This document shows, piece by piece, positions 9,869 to 18,257 of a stretch of 64,000 bases of DNA. Source of the DNA: Prevotella falsenii DSM 22864 = JCM 15124 (GTDB lineage: Bacteria > Bacteroidota > Bacteroidia > Bacteroidales > Bacteroidaceae); NCBI RefSeq assembly GCF_000613945.1, contig NZ_BAJY01000012.1, forward strand, positions 1-64,000, given 5' to 3'. Every line of letters begins with the position of its first letter. The first letter of the stretch is position 1. The translations under genes were made by a program, and so were the position numbers. Below the pieces are notes generated by a model. That model was given only the letters and a program-made list of their open reading frames with translations. It was not told the DNA's origin and did not search any database.

Positions 9869-10564
9869 TTACCAATCTATTTCGTCCAATCTCTGCTGCT
9901 TTAAATAAGCGTTGCAACATGTAAATTGGTGCTTTTTAAATTTATATCTTTGCCTTGCAGCAGGGTGGTATGACTCGATTATACAATGACGTTCGGTATC
10001 TATCAGTCTTTTTTTCTTCCTTGCATCATTTCCCCAAAGCATAAATACAATGTTTTCACGGTTTTTATTTAATGCTTTAATGGCTGCGTCTGTAAAATTC
10101 TTCCATTTTAATCTCTTATGACTATTGGGTTTAGCATCACGCACAGTCAGTGTTGTATTCAGTAACAACACACCTTGTTCAGCCCAACGAGTCAAATCGC
10201 CTGATTTGGGCATAGACTTGCAAAAGTCTTCTTCTATCTCTTTATAAATTTTTCGGAGCGATAGCGGCAGCTTTATTTTTTCAGGCACAGAGAAGCTCAA
10301 GCCCATAGCTTGTCCGTTGTAGTAAGGGTCTTGTCCAAGAATAACTACCCTAACCTTATCGAATGGGCAAAGATTAAAAGCATTGAAAATAAGCTCTTTT
10401 GAAGGATAACATACTTCATTTTCATACTCGCTATTTAGTTTTTCAACGAGTTCAGCAAAGTAAGGTTCTTCAATTTCTCCCCTCAAATTTTCTTCCCATG
10501 AAGCTTCAAGAGGAACATCTGTACCATTAATCTGCAAGATAGGCATCATCTTCTTATCGTTCAT
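9869..10564 (-). CDS. Divergent uracil-DNA glycosylase paralogue with chimeric N-terminus (231 aa)
   Basis: This is a family 1 UDG relative and a tandem copy of the next gene. Kept features are the catalytic Asp in GQDP (residues 77-80), the FSV uracil-stacking strand, and the LLLN asparagine that reads uracil. Two motifs are altered: GQDPYH is GQDPYY with one residue lost after it, and the HPSPLSA minor-groove loop is HPAARQR, so the intercalating Leu is gone. The first 11 residues (MNDKKMMPILQ) copy the start of the DUF3109 protein and replace the normal UDG start. It could be a weakened UDG, a glycosylase with shifted specificity, or decaying. The reading frame is intact over 231 codons. 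Confidence 0.88.
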   Translation of the reverse strand: MNDKKMMPILQINGTDVPLEASWEENLRGEIEEPYFAELVEKLNSEYENEVCYPSKELIFNAFNLCPFDKVRVVILGQDPYYNGQAMGLSFSVPEKIKLPLSLRKIYKEIEEDFCKSMPKSGDLTRWAEQGVLLLNTTLTVRDAKPNSHKRLKWKNFTDAAIKALNKNRENIVFMLWGNDARKKKRLIDTERHCIIESYHPAARQRYKFKKHQFTCCNAYLKQQRLDEIDW

Positions 10565-10595
10565 TTCTTTCCTTTTCTCTTTCCCAAATATGGAT

Positions 10596-11258
10596 TTACC
10601 AATCTATTTCGCCCAATCCCTGCTGTGCTAAATAAGCGTTGCAACGTGAAAACTGATGCTGTCCGAACCAGCCACCTCTATTTGCCGACAGCGGAGAGGG
10701 GTGCACCGATTCGATAATACAATGGCGATTGGCATCTATCAATCGCTTTTTCGAGCGGGCAAAACCACCCCAAAGCATAAACACAACGTGTTCGCGATGG
10801 GCATTGAGTGCCTCGATAGCGGCGTCTGTGAAGTTCTGCCAGCCCAAAGTTTGATGACTGTTGGCTATATGCGCACGCACTGTCAGCGTGGCATTCAGCA
10901 GCAACACGCCTTGTTTTGCCCAACGTGTTAGGTCGCCCGATGTGGGTACGGGTTTGCCAAAGTCGTTTTGTATCTCTTTATAAATGTTTTGGAGCGATGG
11001 CGGCAGCATTATTCCTTCGGGCACAGAGAAGCTCAAACCCATAGCCTGCCCTTGCTCGTGATAAGGGTCTTGCCCAAGAATAACCACCTTAACCTTGTCG
11101 AACGGACAAAGATTAAAGGCATTGAAAACGAGCTTTCCCGGCGGAAAGCACAATCCGTTTCTATATTCGTTGCGCACACTTTCGGTGAGTCGGGCGAAGT
11201 ACGGCTTTGTAAATTCCCCCTCCAAATGTTGTTTCCAAGAAGCCTCAATATCTACCAT
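10596..11258 (-). CDS. ung: Uracil-DNA glycosylase, family 1 (220 aa)
   Basis: It removes uracil from DNA in base excision repair. All family 1 motifs are present: GQDPYH with the catalytic Asp and the Tyr that excludes thymine, GLSFSV, GVLLLNATLTV with the uracil-binding Asn, and HPSPLSA with the catalytic His and the intercalating Leu. The length is normal for the family. It lies 31 nt upstream of its divergent tandem copy and about 70 nt downstream of gpmI on the same strand. Confidence 0.96.
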   Translation of the reverse strand: MVDIEASWKQHLEGEFTKPYFARLTESVRNEYRNGLCFPPGKLVFNAFNLCPFDKVKVVILGQDPYHEQGQAMGLSFSVPEGIMLPPSLQNIYKEIQNDFGKPVPTSGDLTRWAKQGVLLLNATLTVRAHIANSHQTLGWQNFTDAAIEALNAHREHVVFMLWGGFARSKKRLIDANRHCIIESVHPSPLSANRGGWFGQHQFSRCNAYLAQQGLGEIDW

Positions 11259-11280
11259 AACATTTTCTTAGATACAATTC

Positions 11281-11310
11281 AGCCCTATCAAGCATAAGTC
11301 TGATAGGGCT
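11281..11310 (-). terminator. Inverted repeat after gpmI
   Basis: A perfect 10 bp stem (AGCCCTATCA with TGATAGGGCT) and a 10 nt loop lie between the gpmI stop and the ung start. No long U-tract follows on the minus strand, so it could be a terminator or an RNA-processing element. Confidence 0.5.
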
Positions 11311-11328
11311 AAACCATTGTTTCTATCT

Positions 11329-12848
11329 TTATTTATCTTCTATCAGACATTCGCCGGTCATCTCTTTGGGTTGTTCCAAGCCCATAATGTGGAGAATAGA
11401 AGGCGCAACGTCAGCCAATCGACCCGACTTTACACGAGCCGAATTGTTGTCGGTAACGTAAATAAATGGTACAGGGTTCAACGAGTGTGCCGTATTTGGC
11501 GAGCCGTCTTCGTTCAAAGCATTGTCGGCATTACCGTGGTCGGCAATGATGATAGCTTCGTAATCGTTCGCCTTTGCTGCTTCGATAACCTCCTTCACAC
11601 ATTTGTCTACCGCATGAACGGCTTTCGCAATGGCATTCATAACGCCTGTATGACCCACCATATCGCCATTGGCAAAGTTCACAACAATAAAGTCGTACTC
11701 TGCCGTATTGATGGCTGCAACCAACTTATCTTTCACTTCGTAGGCACTCATCTCCGGTTTCAAGTCGTAAGTAGCAACCTTTGGCGATGCCACCAATATG
11801 CGGTCTTCGCCCTCGTAAGGCTCTTCACGTCCACCATTAAAGAAGAATGTAACGTGTGCATACTTCTCTGTTTCAGCCGTATGCAACTGTTTCTTGCCTT
11901 TCATGCTTAGGTATTCGCCAAGCGTCATCGTAACATTCTCTTTTGGGAACAGAACGTGAACACCCTCGAAACTTGCATCGTATGGTGTCATACAGTAGTA
12001 TTGCAAATCCTTTATGGTGTGCATACCCTGCTCCGGCATATCCTGTTGCGTAAGAACGTAGGTAAGTTCCTTTGCCCGGTCGTTGCGGAAGTTGAAGAAA
12101 ATAACCACATCGCCCTCGCCAATGGTTCCGTTTACATTTGCATTTGTGATTGGCTTGATGAACTCGTCGGTAACTCCGTCGGCATAACTTTCCTCCATAG
12201 CTTTCACCATGTCGGTAGCTTGCTTTCCTTTTGCATCGACAAGCAGGTCGTAAGCCTCCTTTACACGTTCCCAACGCTTATCGCGATCCATTGCTAGAAG
12301 CGTCCAACGATAGATGCAATGTGCGCACCGTTGGCGTCGCATACCTTCTGTATGTCGGCAATAAAGCCGGCACCGCTCTTCGGGTCGGTATCTCGACCGT
12401 CCATAAAGCAATGTACATAAACGTCGTTCAAGCCGTATTCCTTGCCGATTTCGATTAGTTTATGAAGATGTTCCAATGAAGAATGAACGCCACCGTTAGA
12501 CGTTAAACCCATCAAGTGAACCTTCTTACCTGTCTTTTGCGCATAGCTGTAAGCGTTAATGACTTCTTTATTCTTCAGAATATCACCGCTTTGGCACGCT
12601 TTATTAATCTTTACTAAATCCTGATATACAATTCGTCCGGCACCAATATTGAGGTGCCCTACTTCCGAGTTACCCATTTGACCGTCCGGCAGACCCACAT
12701 TTTCGCCCGAAGCCTCCAGCTGTGAGTGTGAAGAAACTGCATTCAGATAGTCCAAGTAAGGTGTTGGCGTATTGTAAATAACATCTCCTTTACCATGTTT
12801 TCCGAGACCCCAACCATCGAGAATCATCAGAAGTGCTTTTTTTGCCAT
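11329..12848 (-). CDS. gpmI: 2,3-bisphosphoglycerate-independent phosphoglycerate mutase, frameshifted
   Basis: This glycolytic enzyme interconverts 3- and 2-phosphoglycerate using two Mn ions. The N-terminal part shows MILDGWG and [17 protein letters not shown] with the phosphorylated Ser. The C-terminal part shows [22 protein letters not shown] and IADHGNAD metal-binding motifs. The frame breaks at about 12,292-12,296: IASIVGRF runs into a stop while [11 protein letters not shown] continues in another frame. One added base gives GRFYAMDRD and a 506-residue protein, the normal length. A sequence error is more likely than true loss, because this step is central to glycolysis. Confidence 0.9.
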
Positions 12849-12896
12849 AATTATTTTATTCCTTAAATACCTATTTTATTGATTTTTTATCCATTG

Positions 12897-12927
12897 CAAA
12901 GGTAGCAAAAAACTTACAAAGCACAAA
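12897..12927 (-). promoter_or_regulatory. Promoter of gpmI
   Basis: On the minus strand TTTG (12,924-12,927) is followed by a 19 nt spacer and TACCTTTG (12,897-12,904). This is a full match to the Bacteroidota vegetative promoter. It lies about 50 nt before the gpmI ATG. Confidence 0.8.
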
Positions 12928-13002
12928 GAAATAAGACTTTAAAGCCTTATTAAAGCATTAAAAAAAGTGCAAACTCCCTTATACAGATTATCGCTTTCCG
13001 AT

Positions 13003-13474
13003 TTATCAATAACGCAGGCTCGGCATAAGAATTATGCCGGCATATTGTTTATTAAGATACTTAAAGAAGGAACTGTTTGAGATTTAATATGCTTATAATC
13101 AAGAAGAAGCGAAGTATCTTCGTCCTCAAATTCTTGCGGTGAACTCGCATTATTCATGAGCGAAAAGAAAACAATAAAAACGTAAATATTTTTCACAAAT
13201 ATAACTCTTATCTAACTATCTATTCGTCAGCGCATTACAAAACCTATTGTTTCGCATTCCAAAAGCGGCTGTTTTGCACGGTAAAAGCGTAGGTTTTGCG
13301 TTGCAAAACCTACGCTTTCGCAATGTCAAAACACAGTTATCGCTTTTTAACGGAATTATCATTACAAAGTTAAGCAGAAATATTCTCACGGTTTCATTAG
13401 CGAACTTGCTTAAAAACATCTGTGAGATAACCTTGTTTAACCTGTTTTCTTATATCGAACTCACGTATTGATAA
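13003..13474 (+). repeat. MITE-like dispersed repeat with a 22-nt array, copy R1
   Basis: The ends are inverted repeats: TTATCAATA at the left and TATTGATAA at the right, followed inward by related CGGCATAAGAA and TTCTTATATCG. The centre is an array of 15 nt units AAAA-N7-TTTT/C starting at 13,239, 13,261, 13,283 and 13,305 (exactly 22 nt apart). The cores are CCTATTG, GCGGCTG, GCGTAGG and CCTACGC. Both arms align with the copy at 27,938-28,391. No convincing gene is encoded; short open frames here are by-products. Confidence 0.85.
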
Positions 13475-13518
13475 TATCGAAAAAGCGATAGCTTAATATG
13501 TCTTTATCTTACTTTTGC

Positions 13519-14685
13519 TTATAATAATGTATAGAGCAAATAGCCCCAATGTGCTACCAACGCAGCAGCAAGACCACCGATGGTATGCGAAAGAATGGCT
13601 TTTGAGGTGAGTTCACGATACCCGATTGTATCGAGCATGGCAGTGTGCGTGCTGAGGAAACCGCTCCAACACATACCCATACCCGTAAACACAGCAATGG
13701 CATTACCGTCTATCCAGCCTTCAGAAAGAAAGTTTGGAACAAGGCTAAGGGCAGCTCCCACAGCACCAAGTGCCGTAATAGGGAATGCAATTTGGTGTGG
13801 GTCGGAGAAGCCGAACAATGGTTCCAACAACCAGTTCAGGTAGTTGGCTGCTTTGGGCAATACTGCTATGCCTTCGTAAGCTGCACCGGTAAACTCGCCC
13901 GTCTTGCTTGGACCGAAAGTAAGAATCATTACAAGCGTAGAGATAATAAGCACACCGGGGATAATGGCAACACCTACTTCCACTCCCGACTTACCACCGT
14001 CGAGCAATGAATTAAGTGTGCGCAAGAAGACAGACTTATCTTCTTCGTGCTGCGGACGCTCTACCTGCTTTTCAAACTTCTCTGCATCGAGTGCATTTTC
14101 GGTAAGATATTGTGGATAAGACTTCAATACAAAGTATTGCATGCAACGTGTTGAAACGATGCAACCGCAGCAAGCACCGAAGAAACCAATCAGTGGCTCA
14201 ACGAAATAGCCTTGTCCGAGCATAAACACAATTACAATAAGTCCCATACCGAACGCAGTACCGAAGTTGGTAAGCGAAATGTACTGAAACTTCTTGAAGT
14301 ATCCGCTAAAGTGCTTATCCTGCGCTAAAGTAATGATAGCAGGGTTGTCCGAAAGGAAAGTAAGTATTGCTCCGAGCGATGCAACACCGGGAAGGTGAAA
14401 CAACGGACGCATGAGCGGGCGCAGAAACTTCTCGATAAGGTCTACTACACCAAATTCTACAAGGAGCTTGCCTAACGCTCCGGTCAGTACACAGATTGCC
14501 ATTAGATAGAAGCAAGTGTTCAACAACAAATCGTGCGCTGTGTGCATAATTGTGTTGAGCATAGGTGCAACACCCATTACCCAGCCAATGCCGCCGAATA
14601 AAGCAATAATAATGAGCAGACACATAACACCTTTGGGCAATATCTGCTTCGACTTTTGGGTCGTGTTTTGTTGGTTTTGTTCCAT
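13519..14685 (-). CDS. Gate-domain (nucleoside recognition) membrane protein
   Basis: The protein has about ten hydrophobic segments beginning with GVMCLLIIIALFGGIGWV and two gate-like halves. Conserved features such as FLSDNPAIITLAQDK and FTGMGMCWSGFLSTHTAMLD place it in the nucleoside-recognition or gate-domain membrane family of Bacteroidota. Transport is presumed and the substrate is unknown. The ATG at 14,685 (MEQNQQNTTQKSK) is chosen because the in-frame sequence further upstream is not hydrophobic and does not resemble protein. A start as far up as 14,820 is possible. No close promoter match is visible upstream. Confidence 0.75.
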   Translation of the reverse strand: MEQNQQNTTQKSKQILPKGVMCLLIIIALFGGIGWVMGVAPMLNTIMHTAHDLLLNTCFYLMAICVLTGALGKLLVEFGVVDLIEKFLRPLMRPLFHLPGVASLGAILTFLSDNPAIITLAQDKHFSGYFKKFQYISLTNFGTAFGMGLIVIVFMLGQGYFVEPLIGFFGACCGCIVSTRCMQYFVLKSYPQYLTENALDAEKFEKQVERPQHEEDKSVFLRTLNSLLDGGKSGVEVGVAIIPGVLIISTLVMILTFGPSKTGEFTGAAYEGIAVLPKAANYLNWLLEPLFGFSDPHQIAFPITALGAVGAALSLVPNFLSEGWIDGNAIAVFTGMGMCWSGFLSTHTAMLDTIGYRELTSKAILSHTIGGLAAALVAHWGYLLYTLL

Positions 14686-14862
14686 TTTTTGTTTAGGAGT
14701 TGTTTCACTGGTTTTAAATTTCGGGCGTAAAATTACTACATTTTTCATAATTACCGCATTAAAAATCGGAAAATCTTTCATTCTCTTCAAACATATTCGG
14801 GAAGTTCGGTAAGAAGACACGAATATAGCGTTTCTTCAACCGTTTTTTCATTATTATTGAGT

Positions 14863-14894
14863 ATTGCCACATAAAACAAAAGTTCATATCTTTG
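14863..14894 (+). promoter_or_regulatory. Promoter upstream of the 200 bp element and OB-fold gene
   Basis: ATTG (14,863-14,866), a 20 nt spacer and TATCTTTG (14,887-14,894) form a good Bacteroidota promoter. The transcript would begin at about 14,900, the first base of the inserted element. The promoter is now about 230 nt from the gene it presumably served. Confidence 0.75.
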
Positions 14895-14897
14895 CAA

Positions 14898-15094
14898 TCA
14901 AGTAGGCGACATAATTAATTGGTACCGCACTCAGGTCTGTATTTCAGCCGGTCTGCCGGCTTGAAGAGGTTGCATAGCAGGCTACACAACTGACGAGAGA
15001 CGAAAGAATGGTGCGGAAAAGGTGTAAAGGCAGATGGCAACGCCTATGGTAAAACAAAATAAAAAAGATGTAGGCGATTAATTTCAGACATCTA
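14898..15094 (+). mobile_element. ~200 bp element with inverted termini, copy C1
   Basis: The element begins AAGTAGGCGACATAATTAAT and ends with the approximate inverse (ATTAATTTCAGACATCTATTT). It aligns end to end with 39,509-39,706, which is one base longer. Shared internal blocks include TCTGCCG, CTTGAAGA, TAGC-GGCTACAC, ACTGA-GA and GGAAAAG. TTTGCAA occurs on both sides (14,891-14,897 and 15,095-15,101), which looks like a target-site duplication. It could be a non-autonomous mobile element, or a structured RNA since a promoter points straight into it. No protein is evident. Confidence 0.65.
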
Positions 15095-15124
15095 TTTGCA
15101 AACAACTATAATCGTATAACAACA

Positions 15125-15649
15125 ATGAAAAGAATTTTATTTATCTTCGCTTTGATAGCAACCATTGCATCGGCGAACGCACAAACAAGTAGAAAAAGCA
15201 TGGAAGCGCAACCTCCAACCCTCACTTCCGACGAGCTATTGGACCAAGCTGCCCGGCTTGTAGGCAAGGAAGTATATGTAAAAGGCAAGGTTACGCATGT
15301 TTGCCATAACTCCGGAAAGAAGGTGTTTCTTGCTACCGGCGACGAGAACAAGACGATTCAGGTGTTCGCCGATGCAAATGGCAACATCGAAAAGTTCAGC
15401 ACCGACTTGATAGGAAAGCAGATTGGCGCGAAAGGAATTGTTGCAGAACACCGCATCAGCAAGGAAACCATCGACAAACAAGAGAAGGAAATAGCAGCCG
15501 AATTGGAGAAAGAGGACTGCATGAACGTAGAAAGATGCAACAACGTAATGAGCAATTACAAGAAAATGCAGGCGTGGATAGCTGCCAACAAAACCGACTA
15601 TTACCCCATTTACTTCGTGAAAGCCACATCGTACGACGTTCTGAAGTAA
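15125..15649 (+). CDS. Secreted OB-fold (tRNA_anti-like) protein (174 aa)
   Basis: A signal peptide (MKRILFIFALIATIASANA, cleavage before Q) leads to an OB-fold-like segment at about residues 40-105 with LVGKEVYVKGKVTHVCHNSGK and VFLATGDENKTIQVFA. This pattern occurs in exported tRNA_anti-like proteins of Bacteroidota. The C-terminal part is helical and has two cysteines (CMNVERCN). The molecular function is unknown. The gene stands alone, separated from its likely promoter by the inserted 200 bp element, and is followed by a strong shared terminator. Confidence 0.75.
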   Translation: MKRILFIFALIATIASANAQTSRKSMEAQPPTLTSDELLDQAARLVGKEVYVKGKVTHVCHNSGKKVFLATGDENKTIQVFADANGNIEKFSTDLIGKQIGAKGIVAEHRISKETIDKQEKEIAAELEKEDCMNVERCNNVMSNYKKMQAWIAANKTDYYPIYFVKATSYDVLK

Positions 15650-15751
15650 GCGCACAGCGCAACTTAAAAACAGTTGTTACTTAGCGGTGATAGCCTATTT
15701 AATGAGTGAAAAGAAGGGAATAAAAGAGGATAAAGCAACTTAGACTTACAA

Positions 15752-15807
15752 AAAAGCCCCATCGAAAGGTTATAGACAACCGACTGTAACCTTTCGGTGG
15801 GGCTTTT
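15752..15807. terminator. Bidirectional terminator between the OB-fold gene and nhaA
   Basis: Long inverted arms AAAGCCCCATCGAAAGGTTA and TAACCTTTCGGTGGGGCTTT form a stem of about 20 bp, with A and T runs at the outer ends. The flanking genes converge here, so it can stop transcription from both sides. Confidence 0.88.
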
Positions 15808-15820
15808 ATATGGCTGCTGT

Positions 15821-17140
15821 TTATTTCTTTTTCAATAGCCGATAGCCAACCATTCCGCCAATGATGGACGCTACGAAAATACCAACTTTCGCCTGAATGT
15901 AATTGTCGGGCGAATTGAAAGCAAGCATCGTAACAAACATTGACATCGTGAAACCGATGGAAGCGAGAAATCCCAAGCCTACAACAGTGCGCCACGTCAT
16001 AGACCGCGAACGCTTTCCGAGTCCCAGCTTCTCCGTTACCCACACGGCAAAGACAATGCCTAAAGGCTTGCCGAACAGCAAACCGGCTATCACGCCCAAC
16101 GCTACGTTGTTGGCACTTAGCACTGTAAAGTTCATATCAACGAAGGATATTCCTGCATTCGCCAGCGCAAAAATGGGCATAATAACGAACGAAACCAAGG
16201 GGTGAAGCCCATATTCGAGACGCTGAAGCGGTGGCATTGCCTGTACAGAATCGTTCTTTACCTTTGCAAGAATTTCCAATTGCTCAGGCTCGAGCGTTCT
16301 GACATCGTTCGGTTCTGCCTGTTCAAACTGCCTTGTAAGCTTTTTTATGCGGGCAATAAAGGCTGTTTCGGGAATACGAGAGTCTGCCGGAATGACCATC
16401 GCAGCAAGAACTGCGGAAATCGTAGCATGGATACCGGACGTCAGGAACGCCACCCACACGCCTCCAATGCCCAATACGCCATAGAACCAAATGTTCTTTA
16501 CGCCCAAGCGGTTGCCGATAAACATAACCAAAAGGAAGGCTAAGCCCACCGCCAAACTGCTAAACGAGATGTGAGAAGTATAGAACAGCGCGATAACAAG
16601 CACCGAACCAAGGTCATCGACAATCGCCAGCGTAGTCAGAAAAACCTTTGCCGAGATAGGTACACGGTCGCCGAGTATGTACAAAACCGCCAAGGCGAAA
16701 GCTATATCCGTTGCCATCGGAATTCCCCAGCCATGCGCTACGGGCGTTCCCCAATTGAAAAGAAGATAGGTTCCTGCGGGAAACAGCATGCCAAAGATGG
16801 CTGCAGCCACAGGCAGCGTAACTTTACGGAGTTCGCGAAGCTCACCGCCGACAAACTCTCGCTTTAGTTCCAGCCCCACCACGAAGAAGAACATCGACAT
16901 AAGACCGTCGTTAATCCAGTGCTCTACACTGAAGTTCAGCAGCGGCTGCCCATCAACGATAAAGCCAAAATGATGTTCAAGGAAGTGGGAATAGTCCTCT
17001 CTTAAAGGCGAATTTGCCAATACCAACGCCAAAACGACGAAGATTGCCAAGACAATACCGCTCGAACGCTCACGCTGCAAAAACTGCATGGCGGGAATGA
17101 TGAGGTGATTTTCGATATTCTTCTGATAGTTTTCTCTCAT
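15821..17140 (-). CDS. nhaA: Na+/H+ antiporter NhaA (439 aa)
   Basis: NhaA exports sodium in exchange for protons across the inner membrane. The protein shows the family's TM segments and the paired aspartates in LAIVDDLGSVLVIALFYT that bind the ion. FFFVVGLELKREF and GWGIPMATDIAFALAVL near the first third are also typical. Length and order of segments are normal, with a hydrophilic insert around residues 255-290 (IARIKKLTRQFEQAEPNDVR). It is transcribed alone, with a promoter-like box at 17,339. Confidence 0.95.
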   Translation of the reverse strand: MRENYQKNIENHLIIPAMQFLQRERSSGIVLAIFVVLALVLANSPLREDYSHFLEHHFGFIVDGQPLLNFSVEHWINDGLMSMFFFVVGLELKREFVGGELRELRKVTLPVAAAIFGMLFPAGTYLLFNWGTPVAHGWGIPMATDIAFALAVLYILGDRVPISAKVFLTTLAIVDDLGSVLVIALFYTSHISFSSLAVGLAFLLVMFIGNRLGVKNIWFYGVLGIGGVWVAFLTSGIHATISAVLAAMVIPADSRIPETAFIARIKKLTRQFEQAEPNDVRTLEPEQLEILAKVKNDSVQAMPPLQRLEYGLHPLVSFVIMPIFALANAGISFVDMNFTVLSANNVALGVIAGLLFGKPLGIVFAVWVTEKLGLGKRSRSMTWRTVVGLGFLASIGFTMSMFVTMLAFNSPDNYIQAKVGIFVASIIGGMVGYRLLKKK

Positions 17141-17338
17141 ATATTATATAAATGTTATCCTGTTCGTAATAAACACACGCATAGTTTTAAGCAAGTTTCT
17201 GTGTAGAAACCAAGCCTGTTATCCGTTCCGTTTGCTCAGCTTTTTCTGTACTTCAACGTACTCTCATAATGTTTCACTGCCTAAAAAATCAAGCATAAAT
17301 GCCACTAACAAGGTGGAGTTTTTCTACTTTTACAAGTA

Positions 17339-17346
17339 CAAAGATA
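17339..17346 (-). promoter_or_regulatory. Putative nhaA promoter -7 box
   Basis: The minus strand reads TATCTTTG. It lies about 200 nt upstream of the nhaA start, leaving a leader in which I see no gene. No clean -33 partner was found. Confidence 0.45.
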
Positions 17347-17489
17347 CGTTAAAAATATTACAAAAGCAGAGTAAAAGGGCTTTATCGTTTCATTTTTAAC
17401 ATTTAATCTTATTCTTTTATAGCTTTTTTCAAGTATTGGTTGCTGCCGGAATGTTTGCTATTCAATTGTTATTGTTCAGAATTAAGTTG

Positions 17490-17497
17490 TATATTTG
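17490..17497 (+). promoter_or_regulatory. Promoter -7 box of a truncated DUF389 gene
   Basis: TATATTTG lies about 18 nt before the first recognisable codon of the DUF389 fragment. TTG trinucleotides lie about 20 nt further upstream. It appears to be the surviving promoter of the broken gene. Confidence 0.5.
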
Positions 17498-17515
17498 TGC
17501 TACAAAACAACATAT

Positions 17516-17638
17516 ACGGAACAGAATAACACATCATTTTGGCAGACAGTGAAGGGTTACTTCAATGCGCTGCCCGACAAAAAAAACGAGGAAGAAACGA
17601 TAAAACAGATAAGCAGTGGCGTTGCTTTCCATAATTAA
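17516..17638 (+). pseudogene. Remnant of a DUF389 membrane protein gene
   Basis: In one frame these bases encode TEQNNTSFWQTVKGYFNALP followed by DKKNEEETIKQISSGVAFHN and a stop. This resembles the N-terminal start of DUF389 (TIGR00341-like) proteins, whose next segment would be a conserved hydrophobic stretch that is absent here. The ATG is missing: ATATACGG is found where ATATGACGG would give Met-Thr-Glu. The frame ends just where the R2 repeat begins, so the gene seems cut by that element or by a deletion next to it. Confidence 0.55.
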
Positions 17639-17639
17639 T

Positions 17640-17885
17640 AGTGGGCGTTTTTTCGGCTTAACTTTGTAAAGATAATTCTCTTAAAAAACGATAACTGCGT
17701 TTTGGCGTTGCGAAAGCGGCTGTTTTACGATGTAAAACCTACGGTTTTACCGTGCAAAACAGCCGCTTTTGGAACGCAAAACAATAGGTTTTGTAATACA
17801 CTGACGGACAGATGGTTAAGCGATAGTTGCGCTTGCGAAAAATATTTACGGTTTTATTACATTCTTTTCGTTCATTTCTCCTGCT
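17640..17885 (-). repeat. Dispersed repeat with a 22-nt array, copy R2
   Basis: The orientation is opposite to R1. Units start at 17,712, 17,734, 17,756 and 17,778, all 22 nt apart. Read on the minus strand the cores are CCTATTG, GCGGCTG, CCGTAGG and CAGCCGC, with spacers GCGTTCC and GCACGGT as in the other copies. Parts of both arms remain, including CGTAAATATTTTTCGCAAG on the minus strand. The outer termini are not clear. Confidence 0.85.
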
Positions 17886-17921
17886 CTTCCGTACTGCTTC
17901 TACCACACGCCTGCCCTATCG

Positions 17922-18122
17922 TTACTCGTCGTAACCGATGGGGCGGAACTGCTTTTGCCGCTCGCTATACACGAATCCTGCCGTTTTCAGGCGGGTTTGC
18001 AAATGCTCCGGCGTTTCGTTGAAATAGTAGCAGAGCGATGAAAGCGTATCAAATTCCTCGTCGCGCAAGAGCATGTTCACTGCACTTACAAGGATTGCGG
18101 GGTCGTTGGGTAATTTTTCCAT
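17922..18122 (-). CDS. DUF4250 domain protein (66 aa)
   Basis: The small soluble product (MEKLPNDPAILVSAVNMLLR, then LSSLCYYFNETPEHLQTRLK and a GF-Y-ERQKQF end) matches the DUF4250 family, which has no assigned role. I chose the Met at 18,122 because family members begin with LPNDP close to the start. An in-frame Met at 18,152 adds ten residues that look unrelated. It lies about 100 nt after the cdd terminator hairpin and may have its own promoter. Confidence 0.8.
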   Translation of the reverse strand: MEKLPNDPAILVSAVNMLLRDEEFDTLSSLCYYFNETPEHLQTRLKTAGFVYSERQKQFRPIGYDE

Positions 18123-18219
18123 AAGACTAAAATATGTATTCTGCATTGGCAAAACGTAGCAACAAAAAGCCTCAAAAGCCTATTTCTTGCAGCCCTGCCA
18201 ATAAGTTCTGATTATAAGA

Positions 18220-18251
18220 AATGTCCCAAATGACAATGCAAATGGGACATT
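18220..18251 (-). terminator. Hairpin after cdd
   Basis: AATGTCCCA and TGGGACATT form a 9 bp stem just after the cdd stop codon, with a 14 nt loop. A few T residues follow on the minus strand (TTCTTAT). It is a likely terminator for cdd. Confidence 0.65.
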
Positions 18252-18257
18252 ATTGGT

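Noticed and set aside
13239-13327. CRISPR array
   Set aside because: The repeats are only 15 nt with 7-8 nt spacers, the spacers are conserved between loci, the arrays have four units, and no cas gene is present in the window.
14990-15006. Hammerhead-like core (CTGACGA then GAAA) in element C1
   Set aside because: Stem II would have about one base pair. The second copy has GACA instead of GAAA, and stems I and III with a cleavage site could not be drawn.
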